DNA from: JAIVHA01 sp965367295
GTDB taxonomy: Bacteria; Pseudomonadota; Gammaproteobacteria; DSM-19610
NCBI GenBank assembly: GCA_965367295.1
Contig: CBDUHN010000058.1
Coordinates: 1-12,325, forward strand
DNA: 12,325 nucleotides
Direction: 5' to 3'
The position numbers and the translations under genes are program-made. The first letter of the stretch is position 1; each line of letters begins with the position of its first letter. The notes under the pieces were generated by a model. That model saw only the letters and a list, made by a program, of their open reading frames with translations, made no database searches and had not been told where the DNA came from. This document shows positions 1 to 10,646 of this stretch, piece after piece.

Positions 1-6
1 AATAAA

Positions 7-32
7 CGACAGGCCGGAGAACCGGCCTGTCG
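7..32 (-). terminator. Terminator-like hairpin left of rpoC
   Basis: Positions 7-17 pair perfectly with 22-32 (11 bp, GC-rich) around a 4-base loop at 18-21. Read on the minus strand, the stem is followed by TTTATT at the window edge, which is the start of a U-rich tract. This is the form of an intrinsic terminator for leftward transcription, so it could end the rpoBC operon. It also begins only a few bases past the expected start site of the promoter at 43-71, so it could instead be a 5'-terminal leader hairpin or an attenuator of the next transcript. The plus-strand side has no T tract, so it is not a rightward terminator. The tract is cut by the window edge. Confidence 0.7.
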
Positions 33-42
33 GAGAAGCGGA

Positions 43-71
43 ATTGTAGGCAGCCGCCTATAAACTGTCAA
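43..71 (-). promoter_or_regulatory. Strong sigma-70 promoter reading left, downstream of rpoC
   Basis: On the minus strand a perfect -35 hexamer TTGACA (66-71) is followed, after exactly 17 bases, by a -10 hexamer TACAAT (43-48), five of six to consensus. The start site should fall near position 36. The stretch after the -10 is TCCGCT, a fairly GC-rich discriminator of the kind seen at stringently controlled ribosomal promoters (inference). It probably drives the gene or operon just outside the window; in related gammaproteobacteria rpoC is often followed by rpsL-rpsG-fusA. The downstream gene is not visible, so the target is inferred. Confidence 0.78.
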
Positions 72-103
72 GCACTATATGGGATTGCCCTGAGATTTTT
101 GCA

Positions 104-121
104 GCCCCCGGAACCGGGGGC
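104..121 (-). other. GC-rich hairpin just after the rpoC stop codon
   Basis: Positions 104-110 (GCCCCCG) pair with 115-121 (CGGGGGC) around the loop 111-114, starting 11 bases past the rpoC stop. On the minus strand the hairpin is followed by TGCAAAAATC, so no U tract follows and it does not look like an intrinsic terminator. It may protect the 3' end of the rpoBC mRNA or slow polymerase before the hairpin at 7-32. Function is inferred only from structure and position. Confidence 0.45.
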
Positions 122-132
122 CCCACCCTGAC

Positions 133-3100
133 TCAGTCCTCGCTGCCGCCCACCGGGTCTCCACCGGCATCCTCCACCGAGGAGACTTCCGCCATCATGG
201 CGTCAAAGGCCAGCCCTACATCCTCCCCCTGACGACGGCGTCGACGCTCGGCATGATACGCCAGGCCAGTACCTGCCGGGATCAGACGGCCTACGATGAC
301 ATTTTCCTTCAGGCCGCGCAGATCATCCCGTAGGCCGCGAACCGCAGCCTCGGTGAGCACTCGCGTGGTCTCCTGGAATGATGCGGCAGAAATGAACGAC
401 TCGGTGGCCAACGAAGCCTTGGTAATACCCAGCAGCATGGGCATGTAGCGGGCCGGCTCCTGGTCTTCCTTGAGACGGGCATTTTCCTCAAGCAAGCGGG
501 CACGATCCACCTGCTCACCCTGGAGGAAGCGGCTATCGCCAGCATCGGAGATCTCGATCTTGCGCAGCATCTGGCGGATGACCACCTCGATGTGCTTGTC
601 ATTGATCTTCACACCCTGCAGACGGTACACATCCTGGATTTCCTTGACCAGGTAATCAGCCATGGCGGCGGTGCCCAGCAAACGCAGGATGTCGTGAGGA
701 TTGAGCTCGCCATCCACGATGGTTTCGCCCTTCTCCACATGTTCACCCTCGAACACGGACACATGACGCCACTTGGGAATCAGTTCTTCGTACTGATCAC
801 CACGTTCGTCAGTAATGACCAGGCGCTGCTTGCCCTTGGTTTCCTTACCAAAGCTGACGGTGCCGGAAATTTCCGCGAGAATCGCCGGATCCTTCGGCTT
901 GCGTGCCTCGAACAGGTCGGCAACGCGCGGCAGACCACCGGTGATGTCACGGGTCTTGGAAGACTCCTGGGGAATACGCGCCACCACGTCCCCCACACTC
1001 ACTGCCGCGCCGTCCTTCAACGCCACGATAGCGCCGGCCGGCAGGAAGTAGTGAGCCGGAATCTCGGTACCAGCGATCTTCAGCTCCTTGCCGTTCTCAT
1101 CCAGCAGCTTGACCATGGGGCGCAGATCCTTGCCGGCGGAACCACGCTGCTTCGGATCGGTGACCTCCAGGCTGGACAGGCCGGTGATGTCGTCCGTCTT
1201 GCTCTGTACAGTAATCCCTTCCACGAAATCGCTGAAGCGTACGCTACCTGCCACTTCGGTCACGATCGGGTGGGTATGGGGATCCCAGTTGGCCACGATC
1301 TGGCCACCGTTGACCTCGGCACCGTCCGCGGCACTGATGACCGCGCCGTACGGAACCTTGTAGCGCTCCCGCTCACGACCAAATTCGTCTATGACACCGA
1401 TTTCACCGGAACGGGACACCGCCACCAGGTTGCCGTTCTTGTCGGCTACAGTCTTGATGTTATGCAGCTTGATGGAACCCTTGGCCTTGACCTCCACGCT
1501 GTTCACCGTAGCGGCACGACTGGCGGCCCCCCCGATGTGGAAGGTACGCATGGTCAGCTGGGTACCCGGCTCACCGATGGACTGGGCCGCGATAACACCG
1601 ACCGATTCACCGATTCCCACCAGGTGACCGCGGGCCAGGTCGCGACCGTAACAGGTCGCGCACACGCCATAATGGTTTTCACAGGTGATGGCGGAACGCA
1701 CGACAAGCTCGTCCACCCCCAGACGCTCGAGGTTCTCCACCATCTTTTCGTCCAGCAGGGTACCCGCCTCGACCGCGATTTCATCGCTACCCGGAACATA
1801 GGCATCGGCCGCAACCACGCGACCCAGCACCCGTTCGCGCAGTGGTTCGACCACGTCGCCACCTTCCACGATGGGCTTCATGATCAGCCCCTTGGTGGTG
1901 CCGCAATCCACTTCATTGACCACCATATCCTGGGCCACGTCCACCAGGCGACGGGTCAGGTAACCCGAGTTCGCGGTCTTGAGCGCGGTATCCGCCAGGC
2001 CCTTACGAGCACCATGAGTGGATATGAAGTACTGCAGTACGTCCAGGCCTTCGCGGAAGTTCGCAGTGATAGGCGTTTCGATGATGGAACCATCCGGCTT
2101 GGCCATCAGACCACGCATCCCGGCCAGCTGACGAATCTGTGCCGCGCTACCACGCGCACCGGAGTCGGCCATCATGTACACGGAGTTGAAGGAGTCCTGC
2201 TTGACCCTGTTGCCTTCGCGGTCCTGCACCTCTTCCTTGCCCAGTTTTTCCATCATGGCCTTGGCCACCTGGTCGTTGGTGCGCGACCAGATATCCACCA
2301 CCTTGTTATAGCGTTCACCGTAGGTCACCAGACCAGAGGTGTACTGATTTTCAATTTCCTTCACCTCTTCCTCGGCTGCCGCCAGGATGTCAGCCTTCTG
2401 CTCGGGGATTACCATATCGTTGGCACAGAAGGACACTGCGGCGCGCGTGGCATAGGAGAAGCCGGTATACATCAGGCGATCGGCAAAAATCACCGTCTCC
2501 TTCAAACCCACGGTGCGATAACACACGTTGATCATATTGGAGATGGCCTTCTTGCCCATGTTGCGGTCAACCAGCTCAAAGGGCATGCCGTCGGGCAGGA
2601 TCTCGGACAACAGGGCACGACCCGTGGTGGTTTCCACCACAGCGGTCTTTTCCTGCACCTGGCCGTCTTCATCCAGCCAGGTGTCACGCAGGCGTACCTT
2701 GATCTTGGCCTGCAGATGCAACACGCCGCTCTGATAGGCACGGTGCACTTCCTTGATGCCGCTGAACATCATGCCTTCACCCTTGGCACTGATCCGTTCG
2801 CGCGTCATATAGTAAAGGCCCAGCACCACGTCCTGGGACGGAACGATGATCGGCTCTCCATTGGCGGGCGACAGGATGTTGTTGGTGGACATCATCAGCG
2901 TGCGCGCTTCCAGCTGTGCTTCCAGCGACAGCGGGACGTGAACGGCCATCTGGTCACCGTCGAAGTCGGCGTTGAACGCCGCGCAGACCAGTGGGTGCAG
3001 CTGAATGGCCTTGCCCTCGATCAGCACTGGCTCAAAAGCCTGAATGCCGAGACGATGCAGGGTCGGTGCACGGTTGAGCATGACCGGGTGTTCGCGAATC

Positions 3101-4344
3101 ACCTCTTCGAGAATATCCCAGATCTCCCCACCCTCGCGCTCGACCATTTTCTTTGCCGCCTTGATGGTGGTTGCCAGACCACGCAACTGCAGCTTGGAGA
3201 AGATGAACGGCTTGAACAGCTCCAGCGCCATGCGCTTGGGCAACCCACACTGGTGCAGGCGCAGGGTTGGTCCCACCACGATTACGGAACGACCGGAATA
3301 GTCGACACGCTTACCCAGCAGGTTCTGACGGAAGCGACCCTGCTTGCCCTTGATCATGTCGGCGAGCGACTTCAGCGGACGCTTGTTGGTACCGGTAATA
3401 GCACGACCGCGACGACCGTTATCCAACAGCGCGTCCACCGACTCCTGCAGCATGCGCTTTTCGTTGCGCACGATGATGTCGGGCGCATTCAGCTCCAGCA
3501 GGCGCTTGAGACGGTTGTTACGGTTGATGACGCGACGGTACAGGTCGTTCAGGTCGGAGGTCGCAAAGCGGCCACCATCCAGCGGGACCAGGGGGCGCAG
3601 TTCCGGCGGCAGCACCGGCAGCACGGTCATTACCATCCATTCGGGTTTGTTACCGGACTCCAGGAAGGATTCCACCAGCTTGAGGCGCTTGCCGAGACGC
3701 TTGAGCTTGGTTTCCGACTTGGTAGCCGCCATGTCTTCGCGCATCTTCTCGACTTCGGCCTTCAGGTCCATGGAGCGCAGCAGTTCGAACACCGCCTCGG
3801 CACCCATGCGGGCATCGAACTCATCACCATTTTCCTCGATGGCTTCCAGGTAGGCCTCGTCGGACAGCAACTGGTAACGTTCCAGCGTGGTCATGCCGGG
3901 ATCGACCACCACGAAGGCTTCGAAATACAGCACACGCTCGATGTCACGCAGGGTCATGTCCAGCAGCAGACCGATACGCGAGGGCAGGGATTTCAGGAAC
4001 CAGATGTGCGCCACCGGGCTGGCCAGCTCGATATGGCCCATGCGCTCGCGGCGCACCTTGGCCAGGGTGACTTCCACGCCACACTTCTCACACACCACAC
4101 CGCGATGCTTGAGACGTTTGTATTTGCCACACAGGCATTCGTAGTCCTTCACGGGCCCGAAGATCTTGGCGCAGAACAGACCATCACGTTCCGGCTTGAA
4201 GGTACGATAATTGATGGTCTCCGGCTTTTTCACTTCACCGTAAGACCAGGAGCGGATCATGTCGGGGGAAGTCAGACTGATGCGAATGGCATCGAAGTCT
4301 TCGGTCTGACCTTGGGGCTTCAGTAGATTGAGTAGATCTTTCAT
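133..4344 (-). CDS. rpoC: DNA-directed RNA polymerase subunit beta'
   Basis: Largest subunit of RNA polymerase. It carries the active-site magnesium and forms the clamp and half of the DNA channel. The protein has 1403 residues, close to the E. coli 1407. Visible landmarks carry E. coli numbering: first zinc site C70, C72, C85, C88; catalytic NADFDGD at 458-464 with D460, D462 and D464; second zinc site C814, C888, C895, C898; trigger loop with M932 and H936 in GTQLTMRTFHIGGA. The C-terminal end, where omega binds, is four residues shorter than in E. coli and ends in an acidic Gly/Ser tail. The ATG at 4342-4344 is preceded by GGGAG at good spacing. It follows rpoB by 74 bp, with no promoter seen in the gap, so the two are co-transcribed. 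The gene is intact. Confidence 0.99.
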   Translation of the reverse strand: MKDLLNLLKPQGQTEDFDAIRISLTSPDMIRSWSYGEVKKPETINYRTFKPERDGLFCAKIFGPVKDYECLCGKYKRLKHRGVVCEKCGVEVTLAKVRRERMGHIELASPVAHIWFLKSLPSRIGLLLDMTLRDIERVLYFEAFVVVDPGMTTLERYQLLSDEAYLEAIEENGDEFDARMGAEAVFELLRSMDLKAEVEKMREDMAATKSETKLKRLGKRLKLVESFLESGNKPEWMVMTVLPVLPPELRPLVPLDGGRFATSDLNDLYRRVINRNNRLKRLLELNAPDIIVRNEKRMLQESVDALLDNGRRGRAITGTNKRPLKSLADMIKGKQGRFRQNLLGKRVDYSGRSVIVVGPTLRLHQCGLPKRMALELFKPFIFSKLQLRGLATTIKAAKKMVEREGGEIWDILEEVIREHPVMLNRAPTLHRLGIQAFEPVLIEGKAIQLHPLVCAAFNADFDGDQMAVHVPLSLEAQLEARTLMMSTNNILSPANGEPIIVPSQDVVLGLYYMTRERISAKGEGMMFSGIKEVHRAYQSGVLHLQAKIKVRLRDTWLDEDGQVQEKTAVVETTTGRALLSEILPDGMPFELVDRNMGKKAISNMINVCYRTVGLKETVIFADRLMYTGFSYATRAAVSFCANDMVIPEQKADILAAAEEEVKEIENQYTSGLVTYGERYNKVVDIWSRTNDQVAKAMMEKLGKEEVQDREGNRVKQDSFNSVYMMADSGARGSAAQIRQLAGMRGLMAKPDGSIIETPITANFREGLDVLQYFISTHGARKGLADTALKTANSGYLTRRLVDVAQDMVVNEVDCGTTKGLIMKPIVEGGDVVEPLRERVLGRVVAADAYVPGSDEIAVEAGTLLDEKMVENLERLGVDELVVRSAITCENHYGVCATCYGRDLARGHLVGIGESVGVIAAQSIGEPGTQLTMRTFHIGGAASRAATVNSVEVKAKGSIKLHNIKTVADKNGNLVAVSRSGEIGVIDEFGRERERYKVPYGAVISAADGAEVNGGQIVANWDPHTHPIVTEVAGSVRFSDFVEGITVQSKTDDITGLSSLEVTDPKQRGSAGKDLRPMVKLLDENGKELKIAGTEIPAHYFLPAGAIVALKDGAAVSVGDVVARIPQESSKTRDITGGLPRVADLFEARKPKDPAILAEISGTVSFGKETKGKQRLVITDERGDQYEELIPKWRHVSVFEGEHVEKGETIVDGELNPHDILRLLGTAAMADYLVKEIQDVYRLQGVKINDKHIEVVIRQMLRKIEISDAGDSRFLQGEQVDRARLLEENARLKEDQEPARYMPMLLGITKASLATESFISAASFQETTRVLTEAAVRGLRDDLRGLKENVIVGRLIPAGTGLAYHAERRRRRQGEDVGLAFDAMMAEVSSVEDAGGDPVGGSED

Positions 4345-4378
4345 TGTCTCTCCCGTAGTAGTTCGGCTTTGGCTGTGC

Positions 4379-4399
4379 GGCGGCGTGTATCACGCCGCC
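4379..4399 (-). other. rpoB-rpoC intercistronic hairpin
   Basis: Positions 4379-4387 (GGCGGCGTG) pair perfectly with 4391-4399 (CACGCCGCC) around a 3-base loop, in the middle of the 74-bp gap between rpoB and rpoC. No U tract follows on the minus strand, so it should not terminate transcription. It may act as a stability or processing element between the two cistrons, which must be made in equal amounts. The structure is seen in the sequence; the role is inference. Confidence 0.5.
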
Positions 4400-4418
4400 T
4401 GTTTCGCAGAGCCGCTAC

Positions 4419-8495
<4,077 letters not shown>

Positions 8496-8590
8496 TGGTG
8501 TTCCTCTTTAACAAAGGCTAAACAGTCGCTGAATCCGGATGCCGACCGATAACGTCCTGTTACCGATGTACTGCGTATCCAGACCTGCGC

Positions 8591-8617
8591 CTGCCTAAAA
8601 AATTCCAAATCAGGCAG
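8591..8617 (-). other. Hairpin with U-rich loop in rplL-rpoB gap
   Basis: CTGCCT at 8591-8596 can pair with AGGCAG at 8612-8617. The 15-base loop contains six consecutive U residues on the minus-strand RNA. It lies just downstream of the attenuator-like hairpin. The stem is only 6 bp and the U tract is inside the loop rather than after the stem, so it is not a terminator. A processing or protein-binding role is possible but unsupported. Confidence 0.3.
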
Positions 8618-8623
8618 AACGGG

Positions 8624-8655
8624 AAAAGGCCGGTAGCGAAAAACCGCTACCAGCC
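8624..8655 (-). terminator. Attenuator-like intrinsic terminator between rplL and rpoB
   Basis: On the minus strand a stem forms between GGTAGCG and CGCTACC (8632-8638 with 8645-8651). It is extended by GGC/GCC (8628-8630 with 8653-8655) across one C.A mismatch. The loop is six bases and U-rich, and the stem is followed directly by TTTT (8624-8627). It lies about 78 bases past the rplL stop and well upstream of rpoB. In E. coli a partial terminator in the same gap lowers rpoBC expression relative to the ribosomal protein genes. The U tract is short, so partial termination is the natural reading. The structure is seen; the function is inferred by analogy. Confidence 0.6.
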
Positions 8656-8673
8656 ATTACCTTTACCGCCTTG

Positions 8674-8693
8674 CTGACGGCTTGCGCCGTCAG
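8674..8693 (-). other. GNRA-capped hairpin after rplL
   Basis: Positions 8674-8681 pair perfectly with 8686-8693 (8 bp). In the minus-strand RNA the loop is GCAA, a stable GNRA tetraloop. It starts about 40 bases past the rplL stop and precedes the attenuator-like hairpin. No U tract follows. It may stabilise the 3' end of the ribosomal protein mRNA or form part of an RNase processing region like the one known in the E. coli rplL-rpoB gap (inference). Confidence 0.45.
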
Positions 8694-8732
8694 ACTGCAA
8701 GACAAGCATACCCAACGGGCAGGCGGCTCGTC

Positions 8733-9110
8733 TTACTTCAGCTCGACGCTTGCGCCAGCTTCTTCCAACTGCTTTTTCATATCTTCGGCTTCGGACTTGG
8801 AAGCGGCTTCCTTCACAGTGGAGGGAGCACCTTCCACCATGTCCTTGGCTTCCTTCAGACCCAGCCCGGTGATACCGCGAACCACCTTGATGACGCCAAC
8901 CTTGTTGGCACCGAAGCTGGTCATCACCACGTCAAACTCGGTCTTTTCTTCCGCAGCAGCGGCTTCGCCACCAGCAGCGGCAGGTGCAGCGGCAACCGCA
9001 GCAGCAGCACTTACACCGAACTTCTCTTCCATAGCGGAGATCAGGTCAACGACCTCCATCACGGTCATGTTGGAAATGGTTTCCAGGATGTCTTCTTTCG
9101 TTACGGCCAT
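8733..9110 (-). CDS. rplL: 50S ribosomal protein L7/L12
   Basis: Acidic multi-copy stalk protein that recruits and activates the translational GTPases (EF-Tu, EF-G, IF2, RF3) on the large subunit. It has 125 residues (E. coli 121). The N-terminal dimerisation and L10-binding domain is at about 1-32. An Ala-rich flexible hinge follows at about 33-54. The C-terminal globular domain has the conserved block starting VGVIKVVRGITGLGLKEAK and ends in VELK. The ATG at 9108-9110 follows AGGAG (9120-9124) by 9 bases. It lies 63 bp after rplJ with no promoter seen between them. L12 is needed in several copies per L10, so strong initiation relative to rplJ is expected. Confidence 0.99.
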   Translation of the reverse strand: MAVTKEDILETISNMTVMEVVDLISAMEEKFGVSAAAAVAAAPAAAGGEAAAAEEKTEFDVVMTSFGANKVGVIKVVRGITGLGLKEAKDMVEGAPSTVKEAASKSEAEDMKKQLEEAGASVELK

Positions 9111-9173
9111 GACGGCAAACTCCTATTCGTAATTCCACCGCGTGCGCGGCAGGTCAATTTCAGTAAAGTAGTA

Positions 9174-9698
9174 TTAGGCTGACTTGGCGTCGCGTACTGC
9201 AGCCACCGTGCGCACCAGCTTGCCGGGAACCTCGTTGAGGGTCCGCACAAACTTGGCCACCGGCGCCTGCATGACCGACATCAGCATGCTGATAGCCTGG
9301 TCACGGGTCGGCATACTGGCCAGGCGATCGAGATCACCGGGACCCAGCAGCTGGCCGCCAACGGCCACCAGCTTGGGGACCAGCTTGTCGTTTCCCTTGG
9401 CAAAGTCCTTCACCAGCCGGGCGGCAGCGCCCGGATCTTCCTGGGAGAAGGCCAACATCAAGGGACCGGTCAAGCCGTCCTGCATGCACTCGAAGTCCGT
9501 GCCCTGCACCGCCCGCTTGGCGAGGGTGTTTTTCACCACGCGAACGTATACATTGCCTTCGCGGGCTTTGGCACGCAGCGCAGTCAGGGCTTCCACCGTC
9601 ATACCGCAATATTCAGCAGCTACGGCAGAATGCGCCCGACTGGCCACTTCGGCCACTTCAGCCACTACAGCCTTTTTCTCTTCAAGACTAAGTGCCAC
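9174..9698 (-). CDS. rplJ: 50S ribosomal protein L10 (GTG start, long C-terminal helix)
   Basis: Base of the L7/L12 stalk. It binds 23S rRNA near L11 and carries L12 dimers on its C-terminal helix. It has 174 residues against 165 in E. coli. The N-terminal block MALSLEEKKAVVAEV and the RVVKNTLAKRAV segment are typical. The extra length lies in the C-terminal helix, where KFVRTLNEVPG is followed by the related KLVRTVAAV (residues 149-168). This suggests room for a third L12 dimer. The start is GTG at 9696-9698, placed 7 bases after GGAGG and giving the normal family N-terminus; no ATG fits. With L12 it probably represses its own translation through the leader at 9711-9897. Confidence 0.98.
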   Translation of the reverse strand: MALSLEEKKAVVAEVAEVASRAHSAVAAEYCGMTVEALTALRAKAREGNVYVRVVKNTLAKRAVQGTDFECMQDGLTGPLMLAFSQEDPGAAARLVKDFAKGNDKLVPKLVAVGGQLLGPGDLDRLASMPTRDQAISMLMSVMQAPVAKFVRTLNEVPGKLVRTVAAVRDAKSA

Positions 9699-9704
9699 CT
9701 GTTT

Positions 9705-9710
9705 TCCTCC
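9705..9710 (-). promoter_or_regulatory. Shine-Dalgarno site fixing the rplJ GTG start
   Basis: The minus strand reads GGAGGA here, followed by AAACAG and then GTG. This is a near-ideal ribosome binding site. It identifies the GTG as the rplJ start even though GTG is weaker than ATG. Confidence 0.85.
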
Positions 9711-9897
9711 AGGGCGACGCCAGAAACCTCCGGCCGATCACCCCACCTTGGTTATGAAACACCAACCCCGAAGGGTCCGCGTTTCCTTTCCGGTGGCTAC
9801 GAACAAGAATCTGCATCCCTGATCCAACGCCACCATCTGCGCAGGCTGGCAAACCATTAAGCCCTTCGAAGCAGAGCTTCATCGGACGCCTGCGGTC
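9711..9897 (-). ncRNA. L10-type autoregulatory mRNA leader upstream of rplJ
   Basis: This untranslated stretch fills most of the 249-bp rplA-rplJ gap. On the minus strand CGCAGGC (9888-9894) pairs over a long range with GCCTGCG (9840-9846). The latter is followed by CAGATGGTG, closely resembling the CTGCGTAGACGGTG I recall from the E. coli rplJ leader. Nearer the gene, a long hairpin at 9756-9785 is capped by UUCG. In the known L10 leader family the L10-L12 complex binds such a structure and represses rplJL translation. The pairings are seen; assignment to the L10 leader family is from memory of that family and position, without a covariance search. Confidence 0.7.
9756..9785 (-). other. UUCG-capped hairpin in the rplJ leader
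   Basis: On the minus strand GAAACGC (9779-9785) pairs with GTGTTTC (9756-9762, one G.U). A single G.G mismatch follows, then GACCC (9773-9777) pairs with GGGTT (9764-9768), closing a UUCG loop (9769-9772). The C(UUCG)G cap is unusually stable. The hairpin ends about 45 bases before the rplJ Shine-Dalgarno site and is probably part of the leader fold. Confidence 0.65.
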
Positions 9898-9942
9898 TTT
9901 GACAGTCCGGGCCTGCGGAAAACAGGCCCGAGCAGCGTCAAA
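9898..9942 (-). other. Long stem-loop immediately after rplA
   Basis: An inner 8-bp stem pairs 9908-9915 with 9923-9930 around a 7-base loop. An outer stem pairs TTTGAC (9937-9942) with GTCAAA (9898-9903). It begins a few bases after the rplA stop and directly abuts the L10 leader. No U tract follows on the minus strand, so it is not an intrinsic terminator. It may separate the rplKA and rplJL parts of the transcript by processing or stabilisation, or form the first arm of the L10 leader. Confidence 0.5.
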
Positions 9943-9947
9943 AATGG

Positions 9948-10643
9948 TTACAACTCGAGACTGGCCTGATCCACCTGGATACCGGGACCCATGGTGGAAG
10001 AGACGGTTACCTTTTTCATGTACACGCCCTTGGACGTGGACGGCTTGAGCTTGCTCAGGTCCGCCAGCAGTGCCTGCAGGTTTTCCTTCAGGGCACCGAC
10101 CTCAAAACCGACCTTGCCAATGGAGCAGTGAATGATACCCGCCTTGTCGGTACGGTAACGCACCTGGCCGGCCTTGGCGTTCTTCACGGCGGCCGCCACG
10201 TCGGTGGCTACGGTGCCCACTTTCGGGTTCGGCATCAGGCCACGCGGGCCCAGCAGCTGACCCAACTGGCCCACCACGCGCATGGCGTCAGGGCTGGCGA
10301 TGATCACGTCATAGTTCAGGTCGCCACCCTTCATGGCTTCGGCCAGGTCTTCCATACCGACCACATCGGCACCGGCTGCCTTGGCGGCATCAGCATTGGC
10401 ACCCTGGGTAAACACAGCCACGCGTACCGTCTTGCCGGTACCGTTGGGCAGCACAGTGGAGCTACGCACCACCTGGTCAGACTTGCGCGGGTCGACACCC
10501 AGATTCACACTGACATCCACCGCTTCTGCGAACTTCACCGTGCTCAGTTCTTTCAGCAGACCCAGCGCCTCATCAATAGAATAGGCCTGGCCCGGCACCA
10601 CCTTCTCGCGAATGACCTTTGCGCGCTTGCTTAATTTTGCCAT
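9948..10643 (-). CDS. rplA: 50S ribosomal protein L1
   Basis: Binds the mobile L1 stalk of 23S rRNA and helps release deacylated tRNA from the E site. In enterobacteria it also represses translation of its own rplKA mRNA. It has 231 residues (E. coli 234). The family signature GPRGLMPNPKVGTV is present mid-protein, followed by AVKNAKAGQVRYRTDKAGIIH. Near the C-terminus KGVYMKKVTVSSTMGPG is the conserved RNA-binding end of domain I. The ATG at 10641-10643 is only 3 bases past the rplK stop, and its Shine-Dalgarno site lies in the last rplK codons, so translation is probably coupled. The gene is intact. Confidence 0.99.
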   Translation of the reverse strand: MAKLSKRAKVIREKVVPGQAYSIDEALGLLKELSTVKFAEAVDVSVNLGVDPRKSDQVVRSSTVLPNGTGKTVRVAVFTQGANADAAKAAGADVVGMEDLAEAMKGGDLNYDVIIASPDAMRVVGQLGQLLGPRGLMPNPKVGTVATDVAAAVKNAKAGQVRYRTDKAGIIHCSIGKVGFEVGALKENLQALLADLSKLKPSTSKGVYMKKVTVSSTMGPGIQVDQASLEL

Positions 10644-10646
10644 GAC

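Noticed and set aside
104..121. GC-rich hairpin as the intrinsic terminator of rpoBC
   Set aside because: The tract following it on the minus strand is A-rich, not U-rich. The hairpin at 7-32 is the better terminator candidate.
592..4326. A 1244-codon open frame on the plus strand, opposite rpoC
   Set aside because: It is in exact codon register with rpoC, so its stops would need TTA, CTA or TCA codons in rpoC. Its openness only means rpoC avoids those rare Leu and Ser codons. The predicted protein is His/Gln-rich with no recognisable domain.
9937..9943. TTGAC-like -35 box ahead of rplJ (a possible L10 promoter)
   Set aside because: No acceptable -10 hexamer follows at 16-18 bases, and the bases form the outer stem of the hairpin after rplA.
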